A stretch of DNA of 64,000 nucleotides from Lepisosteus oculatus (Eukaryota; Chordata; Actinopteri; Semionotiformes; Lepisosteidae). The notes under the pieces are model-generated. The model ran no database searches, was not told the DNA's origin, and saw only the letters and a list, made by a program, of their open reading frames with translations. Where the stretch lies: positions 1,808,001 through 1,872,000 of the forward strand of contig NC_090723.1 of assembly GCF_040954835.1 (NCBI RefSeq), in the 5' to 3' direction. Shown in pieces: positions 1 through 38,830 of this stretch (its first letter is position 1; each line of letters opens with the position of its first letter). A program made the position numbers and the translations under genes.

Positions 1-495
1 GTTGTGGACTAAGACAGAAAGCCCTACAAATTAAAAACAGTTGTGTTTTTTTATGGACCCTCTCGACATTTTTTACTGTTCTATTTTCTCAGTTTATATC
101 GTTGACCTGTTGCCATAAATCAACCGTTCCCAGCGTCAGTCTCGACTGTATTTGTTTTGACAGTCTGAATTAAAAATGGTAAATTTTATTTTAAAATATC
201 GTCATAGCCTCATGGCTCCAGAAAACACGCTTCATGTTTCTGAAATACCAATAAATGCTGGACATCACACCATACGCGTGTTTTCTTTACATGTGTTCAT
301 TTATATGTATTAAATAGTAACATTGCATAGCAACATTGTTAACAGTCGTTCTACTAGGTATTATGAACACTTAAGCATAATTTCGGAAATAATGTTGAAA
401 CTTATGTGTAAAGCACAATTTATTTGATCTTTCCTGGGGCACACAGTCCCCTGCTGGCAATCAAACCTCTTCGCTGTTCATTGCTTTAACTACCG
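1..495. other. Non-coding, nothing recognised
   Basis: AT-rich sequence with no supported exon or repeat on either strand. It lies downstream of limd2, about 10 kb beyond its stop codon. Confidence 0.5.
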
Positions 496-752
496 GGCGC
501 ACAGTGCACCGTGAATAGCATCCCTGCTTCAGGGCAATGAGACCCTGGGTTCAGTTCTTGACCTGGGGTGCTGTGTGTGTGGAGTTTGCATGTATTCCCT
601 GTGTTCATGTGGGATTTCTCTGGGTTCTCTAGCTTCCTCCACAGCCCAGAGACATGGAGTTTTTGGTCAATTGTCTTCTGACAAAATTAGGCTCTGGTGT
701 GAGTGTGTGTGCCCCGTATTGGATAAAGCAGTTAGAAAGTGGATGGAAATAT
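496..752 (+). repeat. tRNA-headed V-type SINE, degenerate
   Basis: Shows the order seen in all the main SINE copies here. First is a tRNA-derived head with a box-B-like GGGTTCA stretch. Next is the conserved central block (GTGTGGAGTTTGCATGT and CCAGAGACATG). Then comes the GTGTGAGTGTGTG bridge, and last the tail ending in GGATAAAGCAGTTAGAAAGTG. The central block is shared with zebrafish DANA and other V-SINEs. The tail is shortened by deletion. Confidence 0.8.
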
Positions 753-3700
753 ATCACAAAAAATGGTTTCCACTCTGCCTTGAAAATTTAAATACCTCTT
801 GCTGAAAAGCAGGTGCTTTATTTTCCCTTGGGGTTAGTATTGTAAACCCCAATTCGATTTTTAAGAACTTTATTTTCTTTTCACAAAAAAAATACAGGGC
901 ATCACGAATTAGAAAGCTTTACATTAATATACATACTTAAAACAGTATATATGATCACAATTTGGGTTTGTAAAGAATGCACTGTAATCTCTCTTCAGAG
1001 TTCTTGTCTGAGGATTTCAAGCCCTCCTGACATGACGTGCCTTCGAGTCCTAGAGTGTGCTGGCTGTGCTTCCGTAGAGTTCAGAGTTGCTGCAGAATCA
1101 TAATACAGTGGGTTTCATGAATCAACCACCCGTGACGTGAGTAGGTTTTAATATGTAACTTAGATCAGGGAAGAAAAGTTCCACTCTCCTCACATGGAGT
1201 CCAGTAGATTCTAACAGGTATTTTTAGTCAGTAAGAAATTAAGAGCAATCTGACCTCCTATACGAATATTTTAATCAATTAAATAATTAAGATCCAAAGT
1301 GAAACCAAAACTGGATGAGTCTCAGGGTCTAGAGAATCAGTGTTACCCATCCCTGTCTCTATATTGAGCTACTCTTGAACAAATGTAGTTTTTATCAGTT
1401 TTTAAAGTAATAATGTAGAACTTTACTGATCAGCCTAGAACAAGACATCCACCATACAGACGATCATGGATCAGTTACCCATCAGTTTCCCGAATGAAAG
1501 GATTCTTTTGTTGATCACGGAGGTGAGTATGTGCTTTCAAAAATGTTTTAAAAAGTTTAAAAATTGAGATAATATACAGTAGAAAGGTTTGGCTTTGCAT
1601 GGATAATACCTGCCTGCTCCTGACCTAAATAAATAAATGAACTACATCCCAACCATGCATTTCTGTTTCTACCCCATGCCTATGATCTGCAGGAAAAGGT
1701 GAGCTGAATGGTAGTATATGAGTGCAGCACCTCAGTGTCCAGTCTTGAATTGTTTGGCACACATATAATGGAATAATCCAAAAATAACAAATCATACTGT
1801 ACTTACCACTCATATTTATCTCAGTCACAAATTCCAATTGCAAGAGTGTAAAGCAAAATAAGCAAAATCTGACTTTGCTGTCCCAATGCCTTTGAAAGGC
1901 CACTTGTACAACCAAATATAAAATATCCCTTAATTGTCCACATCAAATAACATCCACACAGTATTTTTATTATTTTTTTATTGCGTGTAAAAAAAGAAAA
2001 ATACATTAAAAAATCAGAAGCCAAAGGACATTGTTTGGATGAGGAAATCCCACATACAGATTTATTTGTAGAGATCCTTTTTCCCACTATTATAGTCAAA
2101 TATCAAATACAAAAACATACAAAAAACTAAATAAAAACAGAACATCCCTAAAACTTCCTTGTGCTATAAGGCCACATCTTTAGTCCACAGATCAAGTTTA
2201 TAGAATAGAATTGTCGCCATGAAAAGCTTAAAATACAGAAGTCCAAACCTGGTACTGTACAGAAGTTCTGCTAGTAACCTACAGATCTGGAAGGCATGTT
2301 CATTTCTCGGAATTATCAACCCAGTTGATTCAAATAAGCCACTCGGCGCTCAGTCAGAATACAGGGCACTACAGCTCTCTAGGCTAAGGGCTGAACAGGC
2401 CTGGATCCTAATCTCTCAGCTCCTGATTCACAGTATCCCATTCCCAAGCCCTGGGGCTCACCGTGTCTTCAATTTCATGCAGTTTAGCTCTTGATTAATT
2501 GGCCTAGCCCTTACTTGCACTTTATTCTGCCAAATGACTGCAGAGTTCGCACTTCTTAGTTTTTAAAAACATCTCATGCTTTTAACGGTGGGTTTGCTAA
2601 AGAGCAGCTCTTCCTTATCCGCTCCTTAGCAGTATTCCAGGATATTAGATCTCCCATTTGATCCCATTACTGATAAATGAGTGCAGTGAAAAGAGCTGGA
2701 TACCCTACAGTACAGCTATGGACAGGATAGGTAACCTATTCCAGGTATATACAGTATATATGCAAAGATGTCTGGAAATCAGAACTTTTCAACTTTCATC
2801 AACCTGGAAAGACTCGGTTCTCCTCAGTAGCTCAGAGAAAAATTAAGAAATTGCCAGTTAAAGACGTACAGTCACACGTAAGAATCCTGCTGTGTCAAGC
2901 ATTTACAATAGACACAACTGAGATGAGACTCACTGAAACAGTATGGCTAAAAAAGGGGACCTCAGAAACCCAGCACTTGGTACAGAAGTAATCCTAAACT
3001 TCTAACCCCAAGCCACGACATTTAAGAATGGGAAACTCCTTAAAAGGCCGAATAAAACATCCAGTCCAATTACTGCAGGCAAGTAAGATCTGTTTTCTAA
3101 AGAAAATTGATCACACCAGCCCCGGGCTTGAGAACTGCGGCCAAAACATTACTGAATCCCCAGCATTGGTAAACCTCCATTCTAAATAGACCAGATAAAG
3201 CAATTTATTTGTGTTTTTCTTCCATTTCCTGGCACCAGTGCAAAAACATGCATACCTTAGAAAAGTGAGCATTTAAAAGAGACATGCAATACCCCAGGGG
3301 TATGGCACACAAAACTAACAATGTTCACAGTCCTTCTTTTTTAATTCACTAAAGGGTTCAGGCATTTGCAAAAAAAACACAGTTCACGCCTCAAATATTT
3401 ACAGTTCAAGGATCAAGTTCTCTAACACAGGTAACAACATGTACGGAATTACAGGAACTTTAAAAATTGCTTCATGCAGAATGAAAAAAAACAGACAATT
3501 CTTCTCTTGGCCTTGTCCATGTAAAACATCATCATCTTAAAATAGCAGACTGCACAGAAACGATCAAGTAAAAATTCACTGTGAGTGGCAGAGGGCTGGT
3601 AGTATATTCAGTATATAAGAAGTGGTATAATTTCTATTTTCCTAGTCCTATTCAAGTTGTATTCCTAAATTGTTTTGCATATTAGAATGGAAAAGGCTTG

Positions 3701-3890
3701 TGTTATACCCTTGTTAAAATCTGTAAAATATGTATACATATAGCATTTGATTCACATCTCAAAAAGTTGTTCTTAAACATCTTTACAGGTGTCTTTTACT
3801 TTATTTGTATAAAGTAAATAAAAGTATCCTCCTTTATATAATGTACATTTTAGTTATCAATCCAAATGTGCACAGTATTGTCAATTCAGC
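753..3890. other. AT-rich non-coding DNA, possible 3' UTR material
   Basis: No coding exon is recognised. Several minus-strand AATAAA signals (seen as TTTATT near 870, 1980 and 3795) followed by low-complexity A/T sequence resemble the 3' ends of long UTRs, but nothing ties them to limd2 or another gene. Human LIMD2 has MAP3K3 converging on its 3' side; I searched by eye for the MAP3K3 kinase C-terminus on the plus strand and did not find it. Confidence 0.4.
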
Positions 3891-3894
3891 TCCT

Positions 3895-4110
3895 CATTTC
3901 AGGACGGCAGCGTGGGTAAGAGTTCAGGTCTATAGACTGTCTGGGTGGTTGTGGGTTCAAATCCTGAGTGGTGGCACAGCTGCTGTAGCCTTGAGAACAG
4001 TACGTCACCCAGATTTCTTCACTAAAACCCAATTACAAACTAGCAATTACAATGAGCTGGGCTGGGCTGTATGACCTCCTGTTATTTGGAACCTTTCTGC
4101 TCTTATGTAT
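3895..4110 (+). repeat. Second-type tRNA-derived SINE
   Basis: Contains TGGTTGTGGGTTCAAATCC (box-B-like) followed by TGGTGGCACAGCTGCTGTA and GCCTTGAGAACAGTACGTCAC. This is the layout of a common fish SINE head, in which the CCTTGAGCAAGGTACTT motif follows the tRNA part. It differs from the other SINE copies in this window. The body after about 4050 is diverged. Confidence 0.65.
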
Positions 4111-5060
4111 GCTTCCAAATGATAATTCAAGGAGAGACTGGCCCAAAAAAGGACAGAATTCTCCATGCCTCACAGGAGGCAGGGGTGAAGAGAATTCGGA
4201 GCCAGGTGCTTGAGCATCATGTGGCTCTGTTGGATCGTGTGGCAAGAATAAACATCCCTGCATGTCTTCTCCATCCTCTCCGAGAGGCCTTTTGTGGAGG
4301 AAAAGTAACAAAAGAACAGCATTTGTGAGGAACGATTCCCAGGTTTGTCATAACTGTGGGAGTTTCAGAGTGGGCTAGACTCTTAAACGTAATCAATACC
4401 TGCTGTTTTTCTTTTAAAATGATCAATCATATGTGTTCTATACATAAAATTAAATCACCTGAAAGCTCGTCTGAACTGCTAGTACAGCCAGTTGATTTTA
4501 TGTCGTGGTTGCAATACACTGTTCTTCCAAAAGGTGGCAAAGTTCTATCCTCAGTATTTTAAGATGAGCAAGTCTTCTACTGTGTTCAATAAGGTCCAGA
4601 TTATGCAACTTTCCAAAATGAGCTCTCTCTCACACTCTACACTAGACACCAATTTTAACATTTACCACAATAAATTCACCCCTGTTTTTTTGATAAGAGA
4701 ACAAAAAACCTTTTAAAGATTAAAGAAACGGTTTAAGTCGCCCTTCATTCAATATGATATATGATAATATGATATCTTAATTCTGTTTGCTAGTAGCCAA
4801 CAAGGAATGATTCTGGAGAGCACCGACACGGAGAGTTTCTTGTGTGCTACAGTAGATGTTACATAATTCCAATAACAGTTAATTAAAAATCATTATTTAA
4901 ATCCTGACTGGCTGTGATATACGGTACATGTTCAACCACTACAAAATATCTGAAGGTATGTTCATGTGAACAACCCCTTTCTTCTCTTAGCAGGTGAATT
5001 GGATTATTTCCTTTTTTCACAAGGTGGTGATGAATCATCTTATTTATGCAGAACTTAGAA
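4111..5060. other. Non-coding, nothing recognised
   Basis: Short overlapping frames (up to 92 codons) on both strands lack similarity and splice context. A small AT-repeat (GATATGATATATGATAATATGATATC) sits at about 4753-4778. Confidence 0.5.
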
Positions 5061-5062
5061 CA

Positions 5063-5475
5063 TAAGAAAGGTTACAAATGAAAGGGGTCATTTGGCCCAT
5101 CCAGCTCATTTGGTAGGTAGTATAAAACACTGTATATTCAAGGATCTCAACCAGCGGTTTCCCGATGGCTTCAACAACATGGGTACCTTGTTCCATACTC
5201 CCACAACTCTTTGGGTATAGAAGAGCCTTGAGTTATTTTAGCACTTCCATATTGTTTGTCAATGGTCTTGAGGAATTTGAATATTTTGATCAGGTCACCT
5301 CGTAATCTTCTCTGTCCAATCTGTCAGAGAAGGACCTTATACCCTCAATGTAACTGGTTGGTTTTCTATGAGCTGATTACAGAGCAATGATATCTTTTCT
5401 GTAACCCTTCGACCACAACTGTACACAATATCGTAAATTACATCAGAATGCCCCACAATGTTTTTAAAATGTTCT
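5063..5475 (-). repeat. CR1-like LINE ORF2 remnant
   Basis: Belongs to the family copied at 15428, 20485, 24765 and 47588. On the plus strand it reads TTTGGCCCATCCAGCTCATTT ... TTGTTCCATACTCCCACAAC. On the minus strand this is the C-terminal end of a non-LTR retrotransposon ORF2 with a WNKLP-type motif. Frame is broken many times. Confidence 0.65.
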
Positions 5476-5479
5476 GGTT

Positions 5480-8400
5480 CACACGAGTAAATCTCCCATT
5501 GATCACCTCCCAGCAAACACTTAGCTAAATAATCAAATAATCACTTCCTGCAGCTCTCTGCTTAATATGGCAGACAACAAGTTATAAAATATGGGCCTGT
5601 GTGTCTGTTGTATAGGGATACTGTACCATGTTGAATGGCTAGATCCAAAATGAAACTCCTCTCAGCGCTTTGACCTTATGAATAACGCTGGTGGAAGATT
5701 TCACATTCTTAATATCATGAAAAACACTTCTTTCCTTCAATTCCCAAACAGCTCCTTCTAATGGCTTTACACAGTGCCCCAGCTAGAGAGGTTACCACAT
5801 GGAGCAACTTGAACGGCTCAGTAGATTGCACCATACATTAGTGAGGCTGTGTGACAATCTCTTCTCAGCAGAACTAATCATACAATTTATTAGCAATTAC
5901 TTTATCAATGCAGGGCCCTGATAACTTTCCAACATGGACACACACATCAAAGCTAAATGGTACTATTTCAAATTCTAAATAGTACAGCCTTTTTCAGCGG
6001 TCTTCGCGGTCGTCAACCAATGACAATCAGGTTAGCACCTTCTGTATCTAGACACAGGAACACTGTTCTGCCATCATCAAGGCAGACTTATCTCATCTCC
6101 AACCCTGTTTCTGGAGACCCCAAGTCGAGTTAGTCTTAAAGGGCGCCTAGAAGATTTAAGCAAGTAAGCTCTCTAATTTAAGAGAACACTGATGCTTGAG
6201 GGCTAAAGGGTATTGATATTTGGGTACCAGACAATTTCTTAATTAATTAAGCCAGACATTTGTTAAATTAAGTAGTTACAATGAAATTGTAAATAGTCTT
6301 TACAAACTGGTGATTTTAAGGAGACCTCTAAAGCCCACTTGGTTGGCGGGCTCTAGGACCAGGGTTGGAGAACGGTCTAGTACCTGTCTAGGCAAATTCA
6401 ACCTTAAAGTTAAGCAGCTTACGCAGGAAACCTGAAACAGAAAAACTGAGGATGCCCACTGGCCAACAGTCCACTTTGCTCTTGGATTATGGGCACTGAT
6501 AACAAAACTAAAATACCGCTAAACTGGAGGTCCAATGCCACCCACAGAGGGGGCAGATTGTGTTCCTGAGCACAGTCTGGAAATGTGAGGTAGAAATCAT
6601 CTTTTCCATCACCTAAATGTCAAACACTGGTTTGTGGTTTGTGTTTATGTAGTTCCCTGCCTGCTGCATGTCCTGAGATTCTGTGCGATTCTGGTCTTGC
6701 ACTTGTTCCTTCATCCCTCGCCACACGAACAGACTCCAAACACGCAATCTGGGTCATGTGGAAGCACACAGCCTGCTGTCCCAGACCCACACCTCTCTTT
6801 CACACACACTTCCTCCCAAGATAACGCAAGGCCTGTTCATACAGGGCACAACGAAAACAAGCCGAATTTACCCAACAGCATCTGATGGCTTTCCTTTCAT
6901 GTCCTCCAATTAGTCATCCCCTCATCTCGCAGCTGCAACCCCTGAAGCTCCACAGGAGAGATGAAGTTGACAACACAGCCTGGCAGAGGATCTGCACACT
7001 GTCTCCCCTCAGTCGAGCATGTCTGAGTGCTCTCTCCATCCATGTATTAGATATGTAATTTTCAGTGCCTGCAACAGCAAAGCTAGGGCTCAAAATAAGG
7101 CTGGTTTCTAACCTGGCACTGGTTTTTACACAGCTCTCTACAAGAGCAAGGAAAAAGTACAGATTAATTCCACATTGAAGAAATACAGAGTTTTGGCTGT
7201 TGATCCTGCTTCAAGCGTGTTCGGAAGAAGGTTCAAATGTCAAAACATTGTTTCTTCAGTGAGGAATTAAACTTAATTGTTCCTTTGCAGCGAACACATA
7301 CTGATGCAGCTCCCCAGTAGAGCCTCTATAAAACTGACCGAGCCTGGCAGAGTCACAGACTGCACTGCAGACACCCCCTACTGCTGGGAAGGACGTGGGA
7401 ACAGACACTAAAGGTCATCAAAACACTCAATATTTCATGTCTGAGAGAATCATCAACAACCAACCCTTTTCAGAAGTTTGCATTCACAATTCACAACCAT
7501 TCACAAAACTGAGTAACCCAGTATGGTGGACCAAATGCAGAAACTGTGATATCAGACCAGGAGTAGTTTATATTCTGCAAGGAAAGGGTACTGTCAACCA
7601 AGAGATGATATGAACCGCTCCTCCATTAAAAAACTCCAGGGTTTCAGATCATCAAACTTCATATGTTTTACCTCTTCTCACACGTGATTCTTAGAGTTTA
7701 GACCAGGGGCTGGAGCCCCAGTCTTCAGGGGATTACAGTCTCTTCTGGGTTCTTTGTACTTAAGTTCCCCATTTGCTTTAGGACATCCTTAACTTTCAAA
7801 AACTGAAACCTCTTCCGGGTTTAATGCATTTGATCATTTAAAGAGAACTGCAAAACCTTGCCTTATTGCTAGACTTTGGCCCTAGGGGACCGAAGTTAAG
7901 GGTCTCCTTGGGCATGTTCAGAAATGCCTCCCGTAGTAACTATTTCAGTCTAAAACGAGGACTCAAAGCCAGCTGGAGGGAAAATGAGCTGGACAGGGCT
8001 CTAGTACATACAGTGTAGGCTGGGGCACCGAACTCTGGGCAACACTGCCGATGTTCCAGTTAGTTCTCTTCCTCCCAGCTGAAATGGCTACAGAGCCTGT
8101 TCTTATTTCAGAATATTTAACGTGGCATTCCAAGCAGAATGAACAAGAAGACACACCCTCATCTGAGCTTACAGAACCATTCACATTCACTGGACAGGAA
8201 TTCAAAGGACAGGACTTCGCTATCACTTGCTCCACTCTCTTCACTTCAGCTATCAGAAACAGTGTCTGAAGCCTTCTTGGTTGATGTAGCCAGTGATCCT
8301 GTTACCTATGATATCACTAGGTACCTTCACTGAGTATTAGCTACCAATTATGTACAGGTACTGTATCTGTGCAGAACAAAAAGACTAGTGACCCAACAAC

Positions 8401-10636
8401 AAGACACAGGTACACAAATCCAACAAATAGGTCATAGAACTGATCACACTATTTATCATAATATCACTCATGATGCATGAATTCATCAGGATCAATTAAT
8501 GAAAGCGATTTTTCATGAAAAACTGAAGCACAATATCTGCTCTTTTTAGATGGAAGAGAATTCTCTTGCAGGGAAGCCATTAAGAGATCAGGTATGGGTG
8601 CTAATTTATTCCAGAGTATGCCTTGCATGTCGTTTTGGTTAACACCGACACATAACGTCATTTAAAGGAGTGTTTTTAAGTGCATGGCTTGTCTCTTATT
8701 GTATTTTATGTCTTGGCATTTTCATGCAATTGTGGGTTGTTCTTTACCTCTGGATTAACATTAATTTTAAAAAATCCACCAGAAACAAACAAACAAACAA
8801 AACAAATGCTCCTGAAAATACTGCATTAATGTAAAAAAGAAGGAAATGGCACATCTCATACAAAAATGGTTTCTTCTCTTCAACAGAAAGTTGAAAAAAA
8901 CTATTTTGGGAGCTGTATTTATATGGAATAATTTGACCTCAAAATCCCACTGTTTTGAAGCTTATCCGCAATACATTGTTGTTCCTGGCACAATTATTCT
9001 CACTAATATCCTGATTTTAAAGGTGCACATCAACCGAAGATAAAAAGATACGCATCTTGCCTGAAGCTCATTTAAAGCTCTTTTTTCTTTCACCAAGTTA
9101 AGAGTGTATATTAACTGTGAAGAATCTGTTGTGGGGAAATGAGGCCTCAAGTCACGAGCAGGAGGGAATGCCCTGCACAGCAAGAATAATGAAGAAAGCG
9201 CAAGAGCTTGCACAGAGGATCACAGATGATATGAACTTCATTCGTCCTGGCTTTGTAATACCTATTTCAATGTGCTCATTCACCAACGTGGGAAACCCAG
9301 CACGTTACTGGAAGTCTATTGCACAGAATGTTTAGTAAATAACATGACATAATTTGCAATTCACAGGTTTTAACAGTCCATACAGATAATTTCACACAAA
9401 CCCTTCTGCATTCTTGCATGCCATCCTGTTTTCCTGAATCAAAAATGTAGTAATTTGCTCAAGTCCCAGAGTACATTCAGTACATAGCTCAGGTTCACTA
9501 AATTCCTGACAGAACATGAGAAAACAATCCTGTATTAAAAGGTACGGAGTTGTGTGCTGTCCTTACTGATCGCAGCAAATAGAACCACTCATTTGCGGAA
9601 CACAAACAAAAATGTCAGTTTTCCACAGATGACATACATAGAATACCCTGTGATTTTACGGTGCACTAAAAAGCATTTAGTATACACCGTGTATCCTTAA
9701 GAGGGGTGGTCACTCTCATTCCAGAAATTCAGTTCTATGTGGAATCATTAAAGGCATATGAGTAAAGGCCTAGCTACTTGTAATACATTGGAATCTACAA
9801 GTTAAACAAATACTAAGTGAATATCAGTCACGGCTGCTCTTCCTGAGAGCCAGGGTTACAGCCACTATCTTCGACTACACCTAAACCTGTGGGTTTTTCT
9901 ATGTTAAATACAAAATGTCTGAGGACTTTATCCAAACTGTACTTTTCTTAGTCAAGGTCCACAGGGATCAATATTTATGCATATGATACTTTTGCCTTAA
10001 TGGAGAAGTTATTTTGTAAAACAATGTTTTGTTTGAAAACATTAAAAAGGGTTCATCACTGCTTGATGTATTTAGAAGATTTTTTTATGAAGCATAAAAT
10101 CAAGCATGTAAAATAACTTTAAACAACTTTTAAGGTTTGTTATTAGGGCCTGGACAGTACCTCAGAAGACAAAATTTTAAACTCAGTGCAATCACTAAAG
10201 TGGAATACAGTACATTGTGTTGAGAGAGAATTCTAAAAACTAAAACTGTAATGGGAAAGCCTTATGATCCTGAAAATCTAAAATACTACATTTACAGCAA
10301 AATAAAGAAGCCAGGTGGCTCAAGCTTTACCCTGTGTGCTTTTGAGGATGCAAGAATTTCAGCACTTCCTGTCAGTAAACAGAAGGTGAAAGGTCACTTC
10401 CTGTTTCTAGGGCTAGCTGATCTCACATTCATTATGTGGAATGCTGGTTGTGGGATACCTGGGCTGGATATACAAATTTAAAATAAAGATATGCCATTTC
10501 TAAAAAGCTTTTTCTTTTAAAAAAGAGATACAATTTGAAAGGGGAGCAGTGGGAGAAGATGGCAGTTTAAGGGCTGAGTCTCTGTGGTGCACAGCAGGGG
10601 GGTAGGGTAGGGGGCGCTGTGGGGCCGAGGCGGAGG
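5480..10636. other. limd2: Non-coding DNA downstream of limd2
   Basis: No coding exon is recognised on either strand. The part next to the stop codon is presumably limd2 3' UTR; the nearest plausible minus-strand poly(A) signal is the TTTATT near 8597, but closer non-canonical signals cannot be excluded. A short (AAAC)n run is at 8783-8802. Apart from that I see no recognisable dispersed repeats, which is unusual for this window and compatible with UTR or conserved sequence. Confidence 0.4.
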
Positions 10637-35945
<25,309 letters not shown>

Positions 35946-36560
35946 CTGCGTGTTCTTGTCACGGCGCGAAGGCAAAGACAATATTTCTCGTTTTCAAGAT
36001 GCTGCACTCGGCGCGTTTATCATTCGCTTTTTCCGCAGACGCCTGTTCTCGCGGCTGCCCTCTCTTCGCGACTGCTGCCCGGCTTCCTGCGCTCCCCTGT
36101 TTGAGAGTGGTTTTGAGCAGCAGGATGTTGTCTGCAATTGGCCGACAGCACTCCCCCCCTCCGCACCCGAATCTGCACGCTCAGTTCTCCTTTTGTGCGC
36201 GAAGGGCTGTACAACAATGAAGGAGCCTCGGCGTACCTCACAGGGAAACCCTACAGGGAATAGTTTCAGCCAGAGAACTGCAGCCCAACCGGCCTGTTTT
36301 TTACATGCATGCTCACGCTGACAAACCAATGCTTTTTTTTTATGAAGTCACCACAGCTGGGTGGGAGGGCGATTTGAGCCGAGGGCGTGTGGACCATTTA
36401 TCCACAGGGTAAAAGAAGGAGACTGTCGAACAGCGGGGTCACTTCTGGTTTGTAGGCACACAAGATTTGTCGGCGTCTTTTCAACTTTGGCAAAGTTCAA
36501 ATTGTTACCAAGCTGCAGGCGTCTCTTACTGGGCGAGGGTTTACAGTAATCGAGTACTGT

Positions 36561-38478
36561 AATCGTTGTACGTGGGATTCACTTGGCATAATTGTCGGTA
36601 AGGATGGCAGGCTGGGGTCAGGTTTATTTTTGCAAATAAATATGTGAGCGTCACTCACAATGCAGTGTTGGACTTATGTGTATCTGTCACTGTTAATGGG
36701 CAGCCGTTCTTCCCTTGTTCACAGGGTACTGGTGGGGACACTGGCTTTTGGGAAAGTGGAAGAGTAGTTGTTTGAATGGTTGCAAATGAAGACCATGATC
36801 CAAACATGTGAGGGAATGTCTCGTCTGTTCAGAACTGAATCTGAAACTGAACATTAACTCCCAGATGCTTTACAAAACTCTGTATATTTCTCATTTTATG
36901 ATATGCAAATTCATCTCAAAGCAAACAGTCAAAAATAAAAACCTAATTTTGATATGCCTCGGAAGTTTTCCTGGGGTTAATTGCGCCAGACGGGTTTCTG
37001 GACTACAGATTCTCAATACGTATGTGGGTCAGGGGTTCCATGGATTCTGTGAAGGTGATCTGTACTAGAAAAGTGTAAAAAGTCGCATCTGCACATCTAC
37101 ATATGCTGAGGTTACAGGTCCCCTTTGTTTCATAGAAGCGGTTTATGTGACGGTGCATAGTTCAGATCAGTGCAGACAGTAAAATCCGGAAGTCAGTGGA
37201 GAAGGACGACAAGGAACTGGGCAGGCTGACAAACGGGGGCGTGACGGCGGTGAACTGGTGCTCGGGGGCGTGGCAAAGGCAGACAAGCCCAAGGAGTCCA
37301 GGGCGAAGTCCAAGGTCCAAATCCGAGTGATTCATCCAAAACGAAACAAGACAAAGTTAAAAACCAGAACGGGATCCGGAACAAGGACAGGGAAATAAAA
37401 ACAGGATGATGAGGCCAGGCGCTCCGAGCTCCGGACTCAGCAGGGTCAGGATGCCGATAGGAGGCCTGTGCCCTCAAGCCGTGGGCTTAGGGTGGTAGGC
37501 GGACCTCTGGACGTCCGTCTTCCAATGCAGAGCCCATGTAGTAGTCCTGGATGGGACGCCAGTCCATCACTTCATCTGGGAATCCTTTATATCACATGCA
37601 CCACTAATGCTCCTTGGTCTGCAAACCAATAGCAGTACAGTACTGCAGTTCATAGTGGGACATAAGTACTTTGATACCTATAGAACGGTTTTACTTTTTG
37701 ATGTAAACAAATTCTGTTATAGAAAATACTGTCAGAAAGATAGACTGCTTATTAATTCCCGATGTCATTAAATAGCACTAAAATCAATTGCCAACCAACC
37801 TTGCAACACAGCCCAGTGAAATAACATTTGAATTCAACTAAAGTGGCTCCAGCTTCAAATGTAGGTGCCTCTTTCTTTCAGGCATTTGCAAGCTCTGCTA
37901 CATAGCCTGTAACTTCTAATCTGTGGCTTTCTATGGCTTTAACTTTCAAAGGCAAATAAAACCCGGGGATATCATTAGCTCAGGCAGCATGATTTATTTT
38001 AAAAGAAATTTAGAGCTGTCCGACAACATATTCACCAACAAACATTTAAAAGAAACACCTGTTTCTTCTCAAATCTCAAGATTTTAAAATTGTACATATG
38101 AGTTCTCAGCACACTGAGAGTAAAGGTAAGGTGCTTTAGGGCCATTCCTGTGCATTTTGCTCGTCATACTGTATCTAAATTTGACTTTTAGATTGGAATG
38201 CACTAGTCTGGTCTTGTATATTGCTCCATACTGTGGGAGATGGAGACAGGGTAGCAGATAATAAATGTCTGGATTCCCATTTTTTCAACAGATTGAATTC
38301 TGGTAGTATTCTACACATAGTGTACTGTAGGTCTGAAGACAAGCTTAGCTTTATCTTTCTTTTTTTTAGATTTTAGTTTTAGCCAAAATCTTAAGAAGAT
38401 CAGCTGCATAGAAAATTAGCTCAAAACTGCAGTTTCAAACCTAGAGGATCTGCTGACCAAATAACAAAATATCCTGGA
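36561..38478. other. Intergenic; GC-rich patch of unknown origin at 37180-37500
   Basis: Between the divergent genes. At 37180-37500 an abrupt GC-rich segment appears (GACAAACGGGGGCGTGACGG; AAAACCAGAACGGGATCCGG; AACAAGGACAGGG). It looks like mobile-element or minisatellite debris but I cannot name it. A SINE tail scrap (GGGACGCCAGTCCATCACTT) is at 37553-37573. The remainder is AT-rich. Confidence 0.35.
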
Positions 38479-38830
38479 GTGTGTTTGAGCTGCCTGTCCT
38501 GCTTCCAGACCTGCGGGCTGATTTGTCCTCGAGGGCCAGTGTGCACTGGCCGTGTTCCCCTGCGAGACGAGGCGAGACGACACAGGCCCGTGCTCAGCCC
38601 AAGGACGGCCCCGGCCTTCATTGGAAACAGATGTGGGCGGCTCTGGTTTCAAGCAGGACGGAGAAGGGGGGTCACGAAGCCTGGGAAAGCACTACCATCT
38701 GGAGAATTCCTGGGAACCCTGTACACTGGGAAGATGGAAGAGAGCCATTTCAGCAGGGACAGCCATACAGATATGAAAGCTGTCAAGCCGAAACTGGAAG
38801 CCAGGCGACGTTGTGAAATTTGAGAGAGAG
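38479..38830 (+). other. GC-rich open segment, unidentified
   Basis: All three forward frames and one reverse frame are open for 66-114 codons here, because the sequence is GC-rich and stop-poor. Composition differs sharply from the AT-rich flanks, suggesting an inserted element. There is no motif, start context or splice evidence. A real gene is unlikely. Confidence 0.3.

Noticed and set aside
496..752. tRNA gene in the SINE heads
   Set aside because: Heads keep only a box-B-like stretch, cannot fold into a full cloverleaf and are followed by the SINE body; the same holds for the other copies.
1..10636. 3' end of a convergent map3k3, expected from human synteny
   Set aside because: No MAP3K3 kinase C-terminal exon could be found by eye on the plus strand; the gene may lie further away.
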